From Bradyrhizobium hereditatis (lineage in GTDB: Bacteria; Pseudomonadota; Alphaproteobacteria; Rhizobiales; Xanthobacteraceae): a stretch of DNA of 64,000 nucleotides. Within the stretch, counting starts at the first letter, position 1, and every line of letters begins with the position of its first letter. Positions 53,873 through 61,988 of this stretch are shown here, one piece after another. The stretch lies in NCBI RefSeq assembly GCF_020329435.1, contig NZ_JAGKJK010000010.1:1-64000 (forward strand). Reading direction: 5' to 3'. The notes below the pieces were generated by a model. It made no database searches. It was not told the DNA's origin and worked only from the letters and a program-made list of their open reading frames with translations. The position numbers and the translations under genes were made by a program.

Positions 53873-54088
53873 ATGCAGCCATCGACAGACGATCTGCTGA
53901 TACGTCAAATCAGTGCGCTGATATCCGCGACCGCCAATGCAGCATCCACTAACGGGGAACATGCCCCCTTCATCGAGGCACGGCTGTACCAGAGCCTCGC
54001 TGCACATTGCGCCGAGAAGCAAAAGATCGCAGCCATGCTTGCGAAAAGTGGCGTCAGCGCCACGCGAACGGGATTAATCTACTGGTAG
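53873..54088 (+). CDS. small protein, 71 aa
   Basis: MQPSTDDLLIRQISALISAT then a helical, Ala-rich protein through ARLYQSLAAHCAEKQKIAAML to a short tail. GAAGGAGAAGG directly precedes the ATG with ideal spacing, which makes translation likely. It is all-helical with two Cys-containing turns absent except one Cys. No family is recognised. Confidence 0.6.
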   Translation: MQPSTDDLLIRQISALISATANAASTNGEHAPFIEARLYQSLAAHCAEKQKIAAMLAKSGVSATRTGLIYW

Positions 54089-54188
54089 ATCGGAGCCAGG
54101 AGATCTCGCGGATCGTCGGCAAGGCCATCACTGCGGTACCGGTTTGTTTTCCTCTCACGCCGCGTCCGAGGGGATACGCTCCGGCCCG

Positions 54189-54315
54189 TCATCCCCAACC
54201 CATCTCGCTCGGGAGCGCGATCCGCCCCTGAACTGACCCCGAAATTTGTCCCGGCGAAATTCCGAACTCGCGCTTGAATGCCCGATTGAACGCCGCTTCC
54301 GCGTGGATCCGAACC
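54189..54315 (-). pseudogene. AraC-family C-terminal helix-turn-helix remnant
   Basis: The minus strand reads RIHAEAAFNRAFKREFGISP, then GQISGS and a short tail to a stop at 54189. EAAFNRAFKREFG-SP is the second helix-turn-helix signature of AraC/XylS activators (AFNRAFKR-F). The rest of the regulator and any start are absent upstream, so only the last 40 residues or so remain. It faces the FAD oxidoreductase gene and may be a decayed local regulator. Confidence 0.7.
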
Positions 54316-54448
54316 GGCTGCAAAGAACCACGGAGTTTCGGCAAAGTTGCGGCTTCGGCTTCTCGCTAGGCTCGAATGCATGGGCCCGACCGCCGCAACC
54401 GGTCAGTCCGGCTGCCATGAATTGGCGCGTACGAACAAGGAGGTTCTG

Positions 54449-55663
54449 ATGGACAAGGCGTTCGACGTGATCGTCATGGGCGCGCGCTGCGCCGGCTCGC
54501 CGACAGCGATGCTGCTGGCGCGTAGGGGATACCGGGTGCTGGCGGTCGATCGCGCATCATTCCCGAGCGACACCGTCTCAACACATCTCGTGCATCCCCG
54601 CGCCGTGAATGCGCTGGCACGGTGGGGTCTGCTCGACCGGCTGGTGGCGACCGGATGCCCGCCGATCCACACCTACTCCTTTGACTTCGGCGCCTTCACG
54701 ATTGCCGGCGCTCCGGGGATGGACAAGGACTCCGTTGCCTACTGCCCGCGGCGGACAATCCTCGACAAGCTGCTTGTCGATGCCGCCGCCGAATCCGGTG
54801 CGGAGATTCGTCAGGGTTTCGTAGTCGAGGAGATCATTTTCCAGGGAGCGCGCGTCGTCGGCATCAGGGGTCGATCGAAGCACGGCGGCGCTGTTACGGA
54901 ACATGCCGAAATGATCGTGGGCGCCGATGGCCGGCACTCCATGCTCAGCGAGGCGGTGCATCCCGAGCACTACCGCGACAAGCCGCCTTTGCTGGCGGGT
55001 TACTACAGCTATTGGAGAGGACTGCCGACCGACGGCCGCTTTGAAACCTTCATCCGCGACAGGCGCGCATTTGCAGCAATGCCGACCCATGACGACTTGA
55101 CGCTCGTCATTGCCGGATGGCCCTACGCGGAGTTTGCGGAAAACAAGAAGGACATCGAAGGCAATTACCTGAAGGCAATCGAGCAGGCGCCGGACTTTGC
55201 GAGGCGGCTGCGTAGCGCAACGCGCGAAGCACCGTTCGCCGGCACAGCTGTCCCGAACTATTTTCGCAAGCCTTACGGGCCCGGCTGGGCTCTCGTAGGA
55301 GACGCCGGCTATAACAGGGACTTCATAACAGCGCAGGGAATCCTCGACGCCTTCCGCGACGCCGAACTCTGCGCCGGGGCGATCGACCAATCATTGTCGG
55401 GCGCGCGGCCATTCGAGGAAGCCATGAGCGAGTATCAGCGCATCCGCGACGCCGACGTTGGCGCGATGTACGATTTCACCTGCGACCTCGCAACGCTCGA
55501 ACCGCCGCCACCCGAGCTACAACGGATCCTTGGCGTGGTTCATGGCAACCAGGCCGCCATGGACGGCTTTGCGCGTATGAACGCCGCGACGATATCGCCG
55601 ACGGAATTTTTCGCGCCTGAGAACGTCGAAGCGATCTTGGCTGCTGCGGAAACGAGAGCTTAG
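54449..55663 (+). CDS. FAD-dependent oxidoreductase (geranylgeranyl reductase/PHBH-like fold)
   Basis: 404 residues. AAGGAGG six bases upstream fixes ATG 54449 (MDKAFDVIVMGARCAG). The FAD Rossmann start is VIVMGARCAGSPTAMLLARRGYRVLAVDR, an unusual GARCAG in place of GxGxxG. Later motifs are IVGADGRHSML and WALVGDAGYNRDFITAQGILDAFRDAE, the conserved GD that closes the FAD site. It probably acts as a monooxygenase or reductase on a small organic substrate. No pathway neighbours. The AraC-type remnant lies just upstream on the other strand. Confidence 0.85.
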   Translation: MDKAFDVIVMGARCAGSPTAMLLARRGYRVLAVDRASFPSDTVSTHLVHPRAVNALARWGLLDRLVATGCPPIHTYSFDFGAFTIAGAPGMDKDSVAYCPRRTILDKLLVDAAAESGAEIRQGFVVEEIIFQGARVVGIRGRSKHGGAVTEHAEMIVGADGRHSMLSEAVHPEHYRDKPPLLAGYYSYWRGLPTDGRFETFIRDRRAFAAMPTHDDLTLVIAGWPYAEFAENKKDIEGNYLKAIEQAPDFARRLRSATREAPFAGTAVPNYFRKPYGPGWALVGDAGYNRDFITAQGILDAFRDAELCAGAIDQSLSGARPFEEAMSEYQRIRDADVGAMYDFTCDLATLEPPPPELQRILGVVHGNQAAMDGFARMNAATISPTEFFAPENVEAILAAAETRA

Positions 55664-55700
55664 GGGGCGAGCGCATAGCGACGCGCAGCGCTACTGTAGC

Positions 55701-58700
55701 TCAATGAAAATCCCGGGACGGCGGCAGGATGCGGACGTCGCGGGGGTGGCGGATTTTTTGCGCTGGCGTATCGGCATGGTCGCGGCGGTCGTCGTTGAGC
55801 GGTTCGACCAGCACGGAGCCTGCCGGCACCGGAGGCTTGCGGCTCAGCGCGTCGTTGGCGAGGCCGATCAGGTCGTGGGAACGGTCGAACATCCGCTGCG
55901 CCACCAGATGCGTCACTTCCTCGGGGCTACTCTGGACATAGCCCTCGACCAGGATCAGGCGCGCGCCCATCACTTCCTTGCGGTACTGCTCCATCACCTT
56001 GGGCCACACCACGATATTGGCGATGCCGGTCTCATCCTCCAGCGTCATGAACACGACGCCCTTGGCGCTGCCCGGGCGCTGCCGCACCAGCACCACGCCG
56101 GCACAGCGGACGCGACGCTTATCGCTTGTGTGGTTGACGTCCTTGCAGGGGACGACGCGCTCTTTGGTGAACATCTCGCGCAAGAACTCCATCGGGTGGC
56201 CCTTCAGCGACAGGCGGACCGTCTGGTAGTCGGCGACCACCTGCTCGGGCAGCGGCATCTCGGGCAACGGCTTGGCGTTCTCGTCCGGCTGCTCGCGGGC
56301 GATTGCGGCCTGAAACAGCGGCAGCGGCACGTCGTCGGGCAGCCGCCGTACCGCCCAGAGCGCCGCGCGGCGATCGAGCCCGATCGAGCGGAAGGCATCG
56401 GCGTCGGCAAGCAGGATCAGCGCGCGCTTCGGCAAGCCGGTGTCGCGGGCAAATTCCTCCAGCGAGGTGAAAGGCCGGCGCTTGCGGGCGGCGACGATGC
56501 GGTCGGCCCAGTCGGTTGTTTCTGCAACTGCCGCTCCGCGGGCGCGCTTCACCTCTCCCGCTTGCGGGGGAGGTCGGATCGCATCGAATGATGCGATCCG
56601 GGTGGGGGCTCCCTCCATACGGGCAGTATGACTCGTGGAGGCACCCCCACCCCGACCCTCCCCCGCAAGCGGGAGAGGGAGCACAGTCCCCGTGCGGTTG
56701 ACTGACACGCCCCGGAATGATGCCTGGCTTCTTTTCAACCTTTCCTCATCCTCATCGAGCCAGTGGAAGCCGTCGATCTGGCGGAAGCCGAGACGGACGG
56801 CGCAATATTTGCCGTCCCCCTCCTCCAGCGTGTTCTGCGCAAAGCTGTAGGACACATCGATCTCGCGAACCTCTACGCCGTTCTTGCGGGCATCGCCGAC
56901 GATCTGGGCGGGCGCATAAAAACCCATCGGCTGCGAGTTGAGCAGGCCGCAGCAGAAGGCGTCGGGGTGATAATGCTTCAGCCATGAGGAGATATAGACG
57001 AGCTGGGCGAAGCTCGCGGCATGGCTTTCCGGAAAGCCGTAAGAGCCAAAACCCTTGATCTGGTCGAAGCAGCTCTTGGCGAATTCAGCATCATAGCCGC
57101 GCGCGATCATGTTGCCGATCAGCTTGGTTTCGTACTTGCCGATGGTGCCGAGATTGCGGAAGGTCGCCATCGAGCGGCGCAGGCCGTTGGCCTCTTCGGG
57201 CGAAAACTTGGCGGCCTCGATCGCGATCCGCATCGCCTGCTCCTGGAATAGCGGCACGCCGAGCGTCTTGTGGAGCACGCGGTACAATTCGTCCGCCGGT
57301 CCGTGATCGGGCGATGGCGAGGGATAGCTCACTTTTTCCTGGCCGTTCCGCCGCCGCAAATAGGGATGCACCATGTCGCCCTGGATCGGGCCGGGCCGCA
57401 CGATCGCGACTTCAATGACGAGATCGTAAAATGTCTTCGGCTTCAAACGCGGCAACATGTTCATCTGTGCGCGGCTTTCGACCTGGAACACACCGAGGGA
57501 CTCTCCCCTCTGCAGCATTTTAAAAACATCATCGTTGTCGATCGCCTTGATGTCAGCCAATTCGTATCGCTTTCCCTTATGGTCGGCGATCAGGTCAAAG
57601 CATTTGCGGATGCAGGTCAGCATGCCCAGCGCCAGCACGTCGACCTTCATCATGCTAAGCGCGTCGACATCGTCCTTGTCCCATTCGATGAAGGTGCGGT
57701 CGTCCATCGCGGCGTTGCCGATCGGCACATACGTATCGAGCCGGTCCTGCGTCAGCACATAACCGCCGACATGCTGCGACAGATGACGGGGGAATTCGAT
57801 CAGCTCGGCGGCAAGCTCGACCGCGAGTTCGACCATCGCATTCTGCGGATCGAGTCCGGCCTGGCGGACCTGCATCTCGTTGAGGCCCTTGCCCCAGCTT
57901 CCCCAGACCGTATCGGCGAGCGCGGCAGTGACGTCTTCCGTCAGCCCCAGCGCCTTGCCGACGTCGCGGATCGCGCTGCGCGGGCGATAATGGATGACGG
58001 TCGCGATAACAGCGGCGCGGTGACGGCCGTAGCGGCGGTAGACATATTGCATCACCTCCTCGCGCCGCGAATGCTCGAAATCGACGTCGATGTCGGGCGG
58101 CTCCAGCCGCTCCTTGGAGATGAAACGCTCGAACAAGAGATCGACCTTGGTCGGATCGACCGAAGTGACGCCGAGCACGTAGCAGACGGCCGAGTTCGCT
58201 GCTGATCCCCTGCCCTGACAGAGGATGTTCTGGCTGCGGGCATATTGCACGATGTCGTGCACGGTCAGGAAATAATGCGCGTATTTCAATTCGGCGATTA
58301 GATCGAGCTCCTTGCGCAAGGTAGCGCGCAACTTGTCGTCGATTACCCCACCGAAGTATTTGTCGACGCCCGCCCAGGTGAGATCTTCGAGATGCTCCTG
58401 CGCGGTCTTGCCCGGCGGCACCGGCTCGTCCGGATACTGATATTTGAGCTGATCGAGCGAGAACAAAATACGGCTCGCAAAGCGCATGGTTTCCACAATC
58501 GCCTCGGGGAGATCGCGAAATAGCCGCGCCATTTCATGCGGCGGTTTCAGGTAGCGCTCGGCATTAGCCTCGAGCCGCCGGCCGATGGCATCGATCGTGG
58601 TCTTCTCCCTGATGCAGGTCAGCACGTCCTGCAGCCGGCGGCGGGCGGGATGATGGTACAGCACCTCGTTGTTAGCGAGCAGCGGGACTTTTGCGGCGTG

Positions 58701-59158
58701 TGCGATGCGGTGCAGCCGTGCGAGGCGACGCCGGTCGTCGCCGCGATAGAGCAGGCTTGCGGCGAGCCAGACGCCATCGGCGCCACTGTCCTTCAACCGC
58801 TGCAGGATTTTTGACGCGCCCTCCGCATCGAAACGGTGCGGTAGCGCCAGCACCAGAAGCTGGCCTTCGGCCCGTAAGCGGCGCGGTCGCGCGGATAGAC
58901 CAGAATGTCGGGCGTGCCATCGATGAAGACGATCCGCGCGCCGATCAGAAGCTTTGGTTTGTATTTGACCTCGGGATTGTCGAGCTCCTTGTAGGCGCGC
59001 ACCACGCCGGCCAGCGTGTTGTGATCGGCGATGCCGATCACGGGAATGCCGAGTTCGCTTGCCTGATGCACATAGGCGCGCGGGTCCGAGCCGCCGCGCA
59101 GGAACGAGAAATTGCTGGTGATGCCGATCTCGGCATAATTGTCGAAGGGGCTTTTCAT
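55701..59158 (-). pseudogene. dnaE2: error-prone DNA polymerase DnaE2, broken in the PHP domain and carrying a repeat insertion
   Basis: ATG 59158 overlaps the imuB stop (ATGA). The first frame reads MKSPFDNYAEIGITSNFSFL, GIADHNTLAG and IVFIDGTPDILVYPRDRAAYG, the PHP domain. At about 58871 the polymerase sequence continues in another frame from RAEGQLLVLALPHRF. The roughly 30 residues usual between these points are missing, so a deletion with frame change is present. The rest keeps palm motifs (PDIDVDFEHSRR, LSQHVGGYVL) and the OB region (GVVLVRQRPGSAKGVVFMTLEDE) to the stop at 55701. A palindromic repeat lies in frame at 56551-56686. DnaE2 works with ImuA and ImuB in SOS mutagenesis. Confidence 0.85.
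56551..56686. repeat. palindromic repeat inside dnaE2, read in frame
   Basis: Left arm (from ACCTCTCCCGCTTGCGGG at 56551) and right arm (CACCCCGACCCTCCCCCG ... ending AGAGGGAGC near 56682) face each other. The left arm contains the hairpin GGATCGCATC-GAAT-GATGCGATCC (56576-56599). On the minus strand the segment is translated as LPLPLAGEGRGGGA ... IRPPPQAGEV. A 40-bp piece (56643-56682) differs by one base from 60697-60736 in imuB. Intergenic-type repeats of this kind are not expected inside polymerase genes. Confidence 0.9.
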
Positions 59159-61089
59159 GCGAATAGTCCGTGCACGAACCATCTGGGCGGCGTGGGTTCG
59201 CCCTCCTCATCCGCCAGCTCGCTTTCATAGAGGCCGTCGCGAAAGATCCAGAAGCGCTGGCCCGCTTCATCCTCGATGCGGAAATAATCCCGCGTCGGGC
59301 CGTCGCCGTTCTGCTTCCACCATTCCATGGCGATGCGTTCGGGTCCCTCCACCCGTACCACCGCGTGCGTCACGCGCCGCCAGGTGAACTGGTGTGGCGG
59401 ACCGTCAGGCACGGTCGCGAACGGCACCTTGATGGGCTCCGGCTTTTCGAACAGCCGCAAGGGCCGGAGCGGCGGCTCGCCCGCGATCCGCTCCGGCCAA
59501 GCCGCCTGCGTCGCCGCCGCCAGATGATGTTGCGCCGACACAGCGCGCACGGCGCTTTCAGGAATGTGGGTATCCTCAGGCAGATGCACGACGACGCGCT
59601 TTCCGCCGATGCGCGCGGCGATGCGGTCGATCAACGCGGACAATTCGTCACTGTCGTGAACATTGGCATCGAGATCGCGCTGCTGCTGCACTACGATTTC
59701 GGTGCGGCTGGCGGAAAGGCGGATGAGATCGAAGCCGAAGCCGGGATCGAGGGGATCATTGAGCGCCTCTAACCGCTCGCGGAACAGGCGATCGATCACC
59801 TCCGGCTTCGTTACGGGACGTCCGGTCTCGACGGGAATCGTGCGCACCGCGCCGTCGGTGCGGAAAAAACTTGCTTCCAGCTTTCGGGCGCCCTTGCCCT
59901 GCTTGTCCATCGCCGTGACCAGCATGGTCGCCAGTGCGGACAGGTTCATCGCGATCACGGTGTCGGTGGCGACCGGGTCAGGAAAGCGTTTCTCGACGAT
60001 GTAATCCGGCAGCGGCTTTCGCGGGCTGATCGGCCCATCGCCCTGCCCCAGCGCCTGCTGCAACAGTGCCGTAAAGGACGCGCCAAACCGCGCAGTGATT
60101 TCGTGAGGCGCGCGCAAGGCAACATCGCCGATGGTCTTCAATCCGGCGCGGCGCAGGCCAGCGGTGATGGCATCCTCAGCGCCGAGCGCAGATACCGGCA
60201 GCGGAGCGACGGCTTCCGCCTCCTCGCCATCGGCAACGATCTTTCCGGAGGCGTGGCGCGTCACCGTGCGGGCGCAGATCGCGGTAGAAGCGATCGCTGC
60301 GCTGACGGCAAAGCCGCGGCGGCTCAGTGCGCCGCTCACGATCTGCAACAGCGCACGCTCGCCGCCGAACAGATGGGCGCAGCCGGTGATATCGAGATAG
60401 AGCCCGTGCGGCGGATCGAGCGCCACCAGGGGCGTGAAGCGGTCGCACCAGTCGGCGATGTCTTCGAGCATCTTGCGGTCGGCGACTTCATCGGCATCAA
60501 ACACCGTCAGCTCAGGGCAGATCGCGCGGGCATTGGCGAGCGGCAGGCCGATCGAAACGCCGGCGCGGACGGCGGCCTCGTCGAGGGAGTGAATCAGGAT
60601 GGCGTTGTGCTGCTTGGCGACGACGACGGTGGGGTAGGAATCGGCGATGCTGGTGGAGGAAGTTCCCTCTATACGAACAGTGTCACTCGCGGCGAAACCC
60701 CCACCCCAACCCTCCCCCGCAAGCGGGAGAGGGAGCCGACTGTTCGTGTTGTGAGAGGTGTCACCCAGCGCATCGCTGTTGTTCCCTCCCCCCTTGCGGG
60801 GGTCGAGACGAGCGGAACTCGCTCTTGGGGTTAGGGAGAGGGGTAAGCCACGAGCACTGCCGTTGCCGCCACCCCTCTCCCCAGCCCTCCCCCGCAAGGG
60901 GGGAGGGAGCGCACCGGTCGTGTCGTGAGCAGCGTCGCTCGAAATCGCTTTGGAATTTTCATCCGCCGCCCTGCAGTTTTCAGCTTGCACGCCGCTGGAG
61001 GCTGAAAGCTTCCGCTTGATGCGGTCGACGGGCAGGCGTGGCAACCACAGGCTGAGGATGCGACGCCGGTTCACTGAATTGGCTCTCAT
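59155..61089 (-). CDS. imuB: ImuB, Y-family-polymerase-like mutagenesis accessory protein, with internal repeat insertion
   Basis: 644 residues from ATG 61089 (GTG 61074, giving VNRRRILSLWLPRLP, is equally likely). The N-terminal start is RRRILSLWLPRLPVDRIKRK. After about 100 inserted low-complexity residues the family resumes at PTVVVAKQHNAILIHSLDEAA, PHGLYLDITGCAHLFGGE and the thumb and little-finger domains. ImuB lacks polymerase catalysis and bridges ImuA, DnaE2 and the beta clamp. The insert is read from palindromic repeats (60662-60935). Without it the size is normal for ImuB. The start overlaps imuA by about 110 bp; the end overlaps the dnaE2 ATG. Confidence 0.88.
   Translation of the reverse strand: MRANSVNRRRILSLWLPRLPVDRIKRKLSASSGVQAENCRAADENSKAISSDAAHDTTGALPPPLRGRAGERGGGNGSARGLPLSLTPRASSARLDPRKGGGNNSDALGDTSHNTNSRLPLPLAGEGWGGGFAASDTVRIEGTSSTSIADSYPTVVVAKQHNAILIHSLDEAAVRAGVSIGLPLANARAICPELTVFDADEVADRKMLEDIADWCDRFTPLVALDPPHGLYLDITGCAHLFGGERALLQIVSGALSRRGFAVSAAIASTAICARTVTRHASGKIVADGEEAEAVAPLPVSALGAEDAITAGLRRAGLKTIGDVALRAPHEITARFGASFTALLQQALGQGDGPISPRKPLPDYIVEKRFPDPVATDTVIAMNLSALATMLVTAMDKQGKGARKLEASFFRTDGAVRTIPVETGRPVTKPEVIDRLFRERLEALNDPLDPGFGFDLIRLSASRTEIVVQQQRDLDANVHDSDELSALIDRIAARIGGKRVVVHLPEDTHIPESAVRAVSAQHHLAAATQAAWPERIAGEPPLRPLRLFEKPEPIKVPFATVPDGPPHQFTWRRVTHAVVRVEGPERIAMEWWKQNGDGPTRDYFRIEDEAGQRFWIFRDGLYESELADEEGEPTPPRWFVHGLFA
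60662..60935. repeat. two or three palindromic repeats inside imuB, read in frame
   Basis: The first element spans about 60662-60750 and is bounded by ACGAACAGT (60673-60681) and ACTGTTCGT (60739-60747), exact complements. The second is a pair of facing arms at about 60784-60842 and 60870-60912 (CCCTCCCCCCTTGCGGGG; CCCTCCCCCGCAAGG). Its left arm carries the hairpin GAGCG-GAACT-CGCTC (60810-60824). On the minus strand they are translated as LPPPLRGRAGERGGG and LPLPLAGEGWGGGF. The frame stays open across all of them. Confidence 0.9.
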
Positions 61090-61789
61090 CACAATTCCAT
61101 TCCATGATCCACCGGCCAACCGGGCCATGACGGTTACGAACGAGCTGCGCGTCGAAGACGGGTGCGCCCCACGCGCTCCAAGGCGCCGCAGGCATTGAAG
61201 GGGCGGAAGGCGGCGAATGCGCCGCGCGCACGATCCACCTTGTCTCCGCCGTCGAAGGCCGCGGCTCCGCCGCCACCCGCAGCAGCAAGGCGGTGACGCC
61301 CGAAGCTTGCGCAGCCAATGTAAGTTTGCGGCTGGCGACGAGATCGAGCTGGCGCGCCTGGCCCCAGACCTCGAGCACGACGGCGCCGAGCGCATCGCAG
61401 GCCAGCGCATCGGCGGCGGTCCGCAGCGCGGCATCGGTGTCGGCGGCGCGCACGGTCACGAGCAGCCGCGGGTCGAGACCCAGCTCGGCAAGCCCGCTCA
61501 TCGACAGCGCGCCCGCTTCAATTTCCGAAAAATCCTGCCGCACCCAGACCAGCGGCCGGCGCGACGATACCCGTCCCGCGAGGCCAGCGATGAAGCCGGT
61601 GGCCGTTGCGCTCTGATGACCCTCGGCGAACACTTCATGGACCGCTGCGACCGCAAGCCCGCCTTGCAGCACAGAATCCGCTGCCGCATGGCCGAGCGCG
61701 ATCTTGTTGAGATCATGCGCCGCGCCCTGCTCCAGGCGCTCGATGCTTCCGCGCAAAGTCGCAAGCGTGCTCATGCGTGCGGTGCTCAT
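60980..61789 (-). CDS. imuA: ImuA, RecA-like mutagenesis protein
   Basis: 269 residues from ATG 61789, with AAGGAG six bases upstream; a TTG 15 bp earlier overlaps that site. It is a RecA/SulA-related protein with LAVAAVHEVFAEGHQSATATGFIAGLAGR, RPLVWVRQDFSEIEAGALSMSGLAELGLDPRLLVTVRAAD and WGQARQLDLVASRKLTLAAQASGVTALLLRV. The Walker A Lys is absent, as in ImuA proteins generally. The C-terminus overlaps imuB by about 110 bp. Transcription of imuA-imuB-dnaE2 is expected from the SOS box at 61856-61870. Confidence 0.92.
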   Translation of the reverse strand: MSTARMSTLATLRGSIERLEQGAAHDLNKIALGHAAADSVLQGGLAVAAVHEVFAEGHQSATATGFIAGLAGRVSSRRPLVWVRQDFSEIEAGALSMSGLAELGLDPRLLVTVRAADTDAALRTAADALACDALGAVVLEVWGQARQLDLVASRKLTLAAQASGVTALLLRVAAEPRPSTAETRWIVRAAHSPPSAPSMPAAPWSAWGAPVFDAQLVRNRHGPVGRWIMEWNCDESQFSEPASHPQPVVATPARRPHQAEAFSLQRRAS

Positions 61790-61855
61790 GCGCCGCTCCT
61801 TCAAGAGTTTGGCCTTTGCCGCTTCTTCCCGAGTGAACGCGCGGCTGGCTCATTT

Positions 61856-61870
61856 GTTCATGATATGTTC
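61856..61870. promoter_or_regulatory. LexA (SOS) box, alphaproteobacterial type
   Basis: GTTC-ATGATAT-GTTC is the direct-repeat GTTC-N7-GTTC site bound by alphaproteobacterial LexA. It is 67 bp before the imuA start and 119 bp before the divergent UdgX-type gene. Both genes could therefore be induced by DNA damage. Confidence 0.85.
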
Positions 61871-61988
61871 TAATATAAAGCTAACAGGCCAAGCAGAGTC
61901 AACTGAGATCGAAGCTCAGGAGATTCATGAATAGAATCAAAGGGATTCACGATGGACGTGACGGCGGAGTATGCGGAGAGCAAGCACC

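Noticed and set aside
53542..53952. 136-codon frame between mgtC-like and the 71-aa gene
   Set aside because: It overlaps other small frames and the strong ribosome site of the following gene; only its first 45 residues look protein-like.
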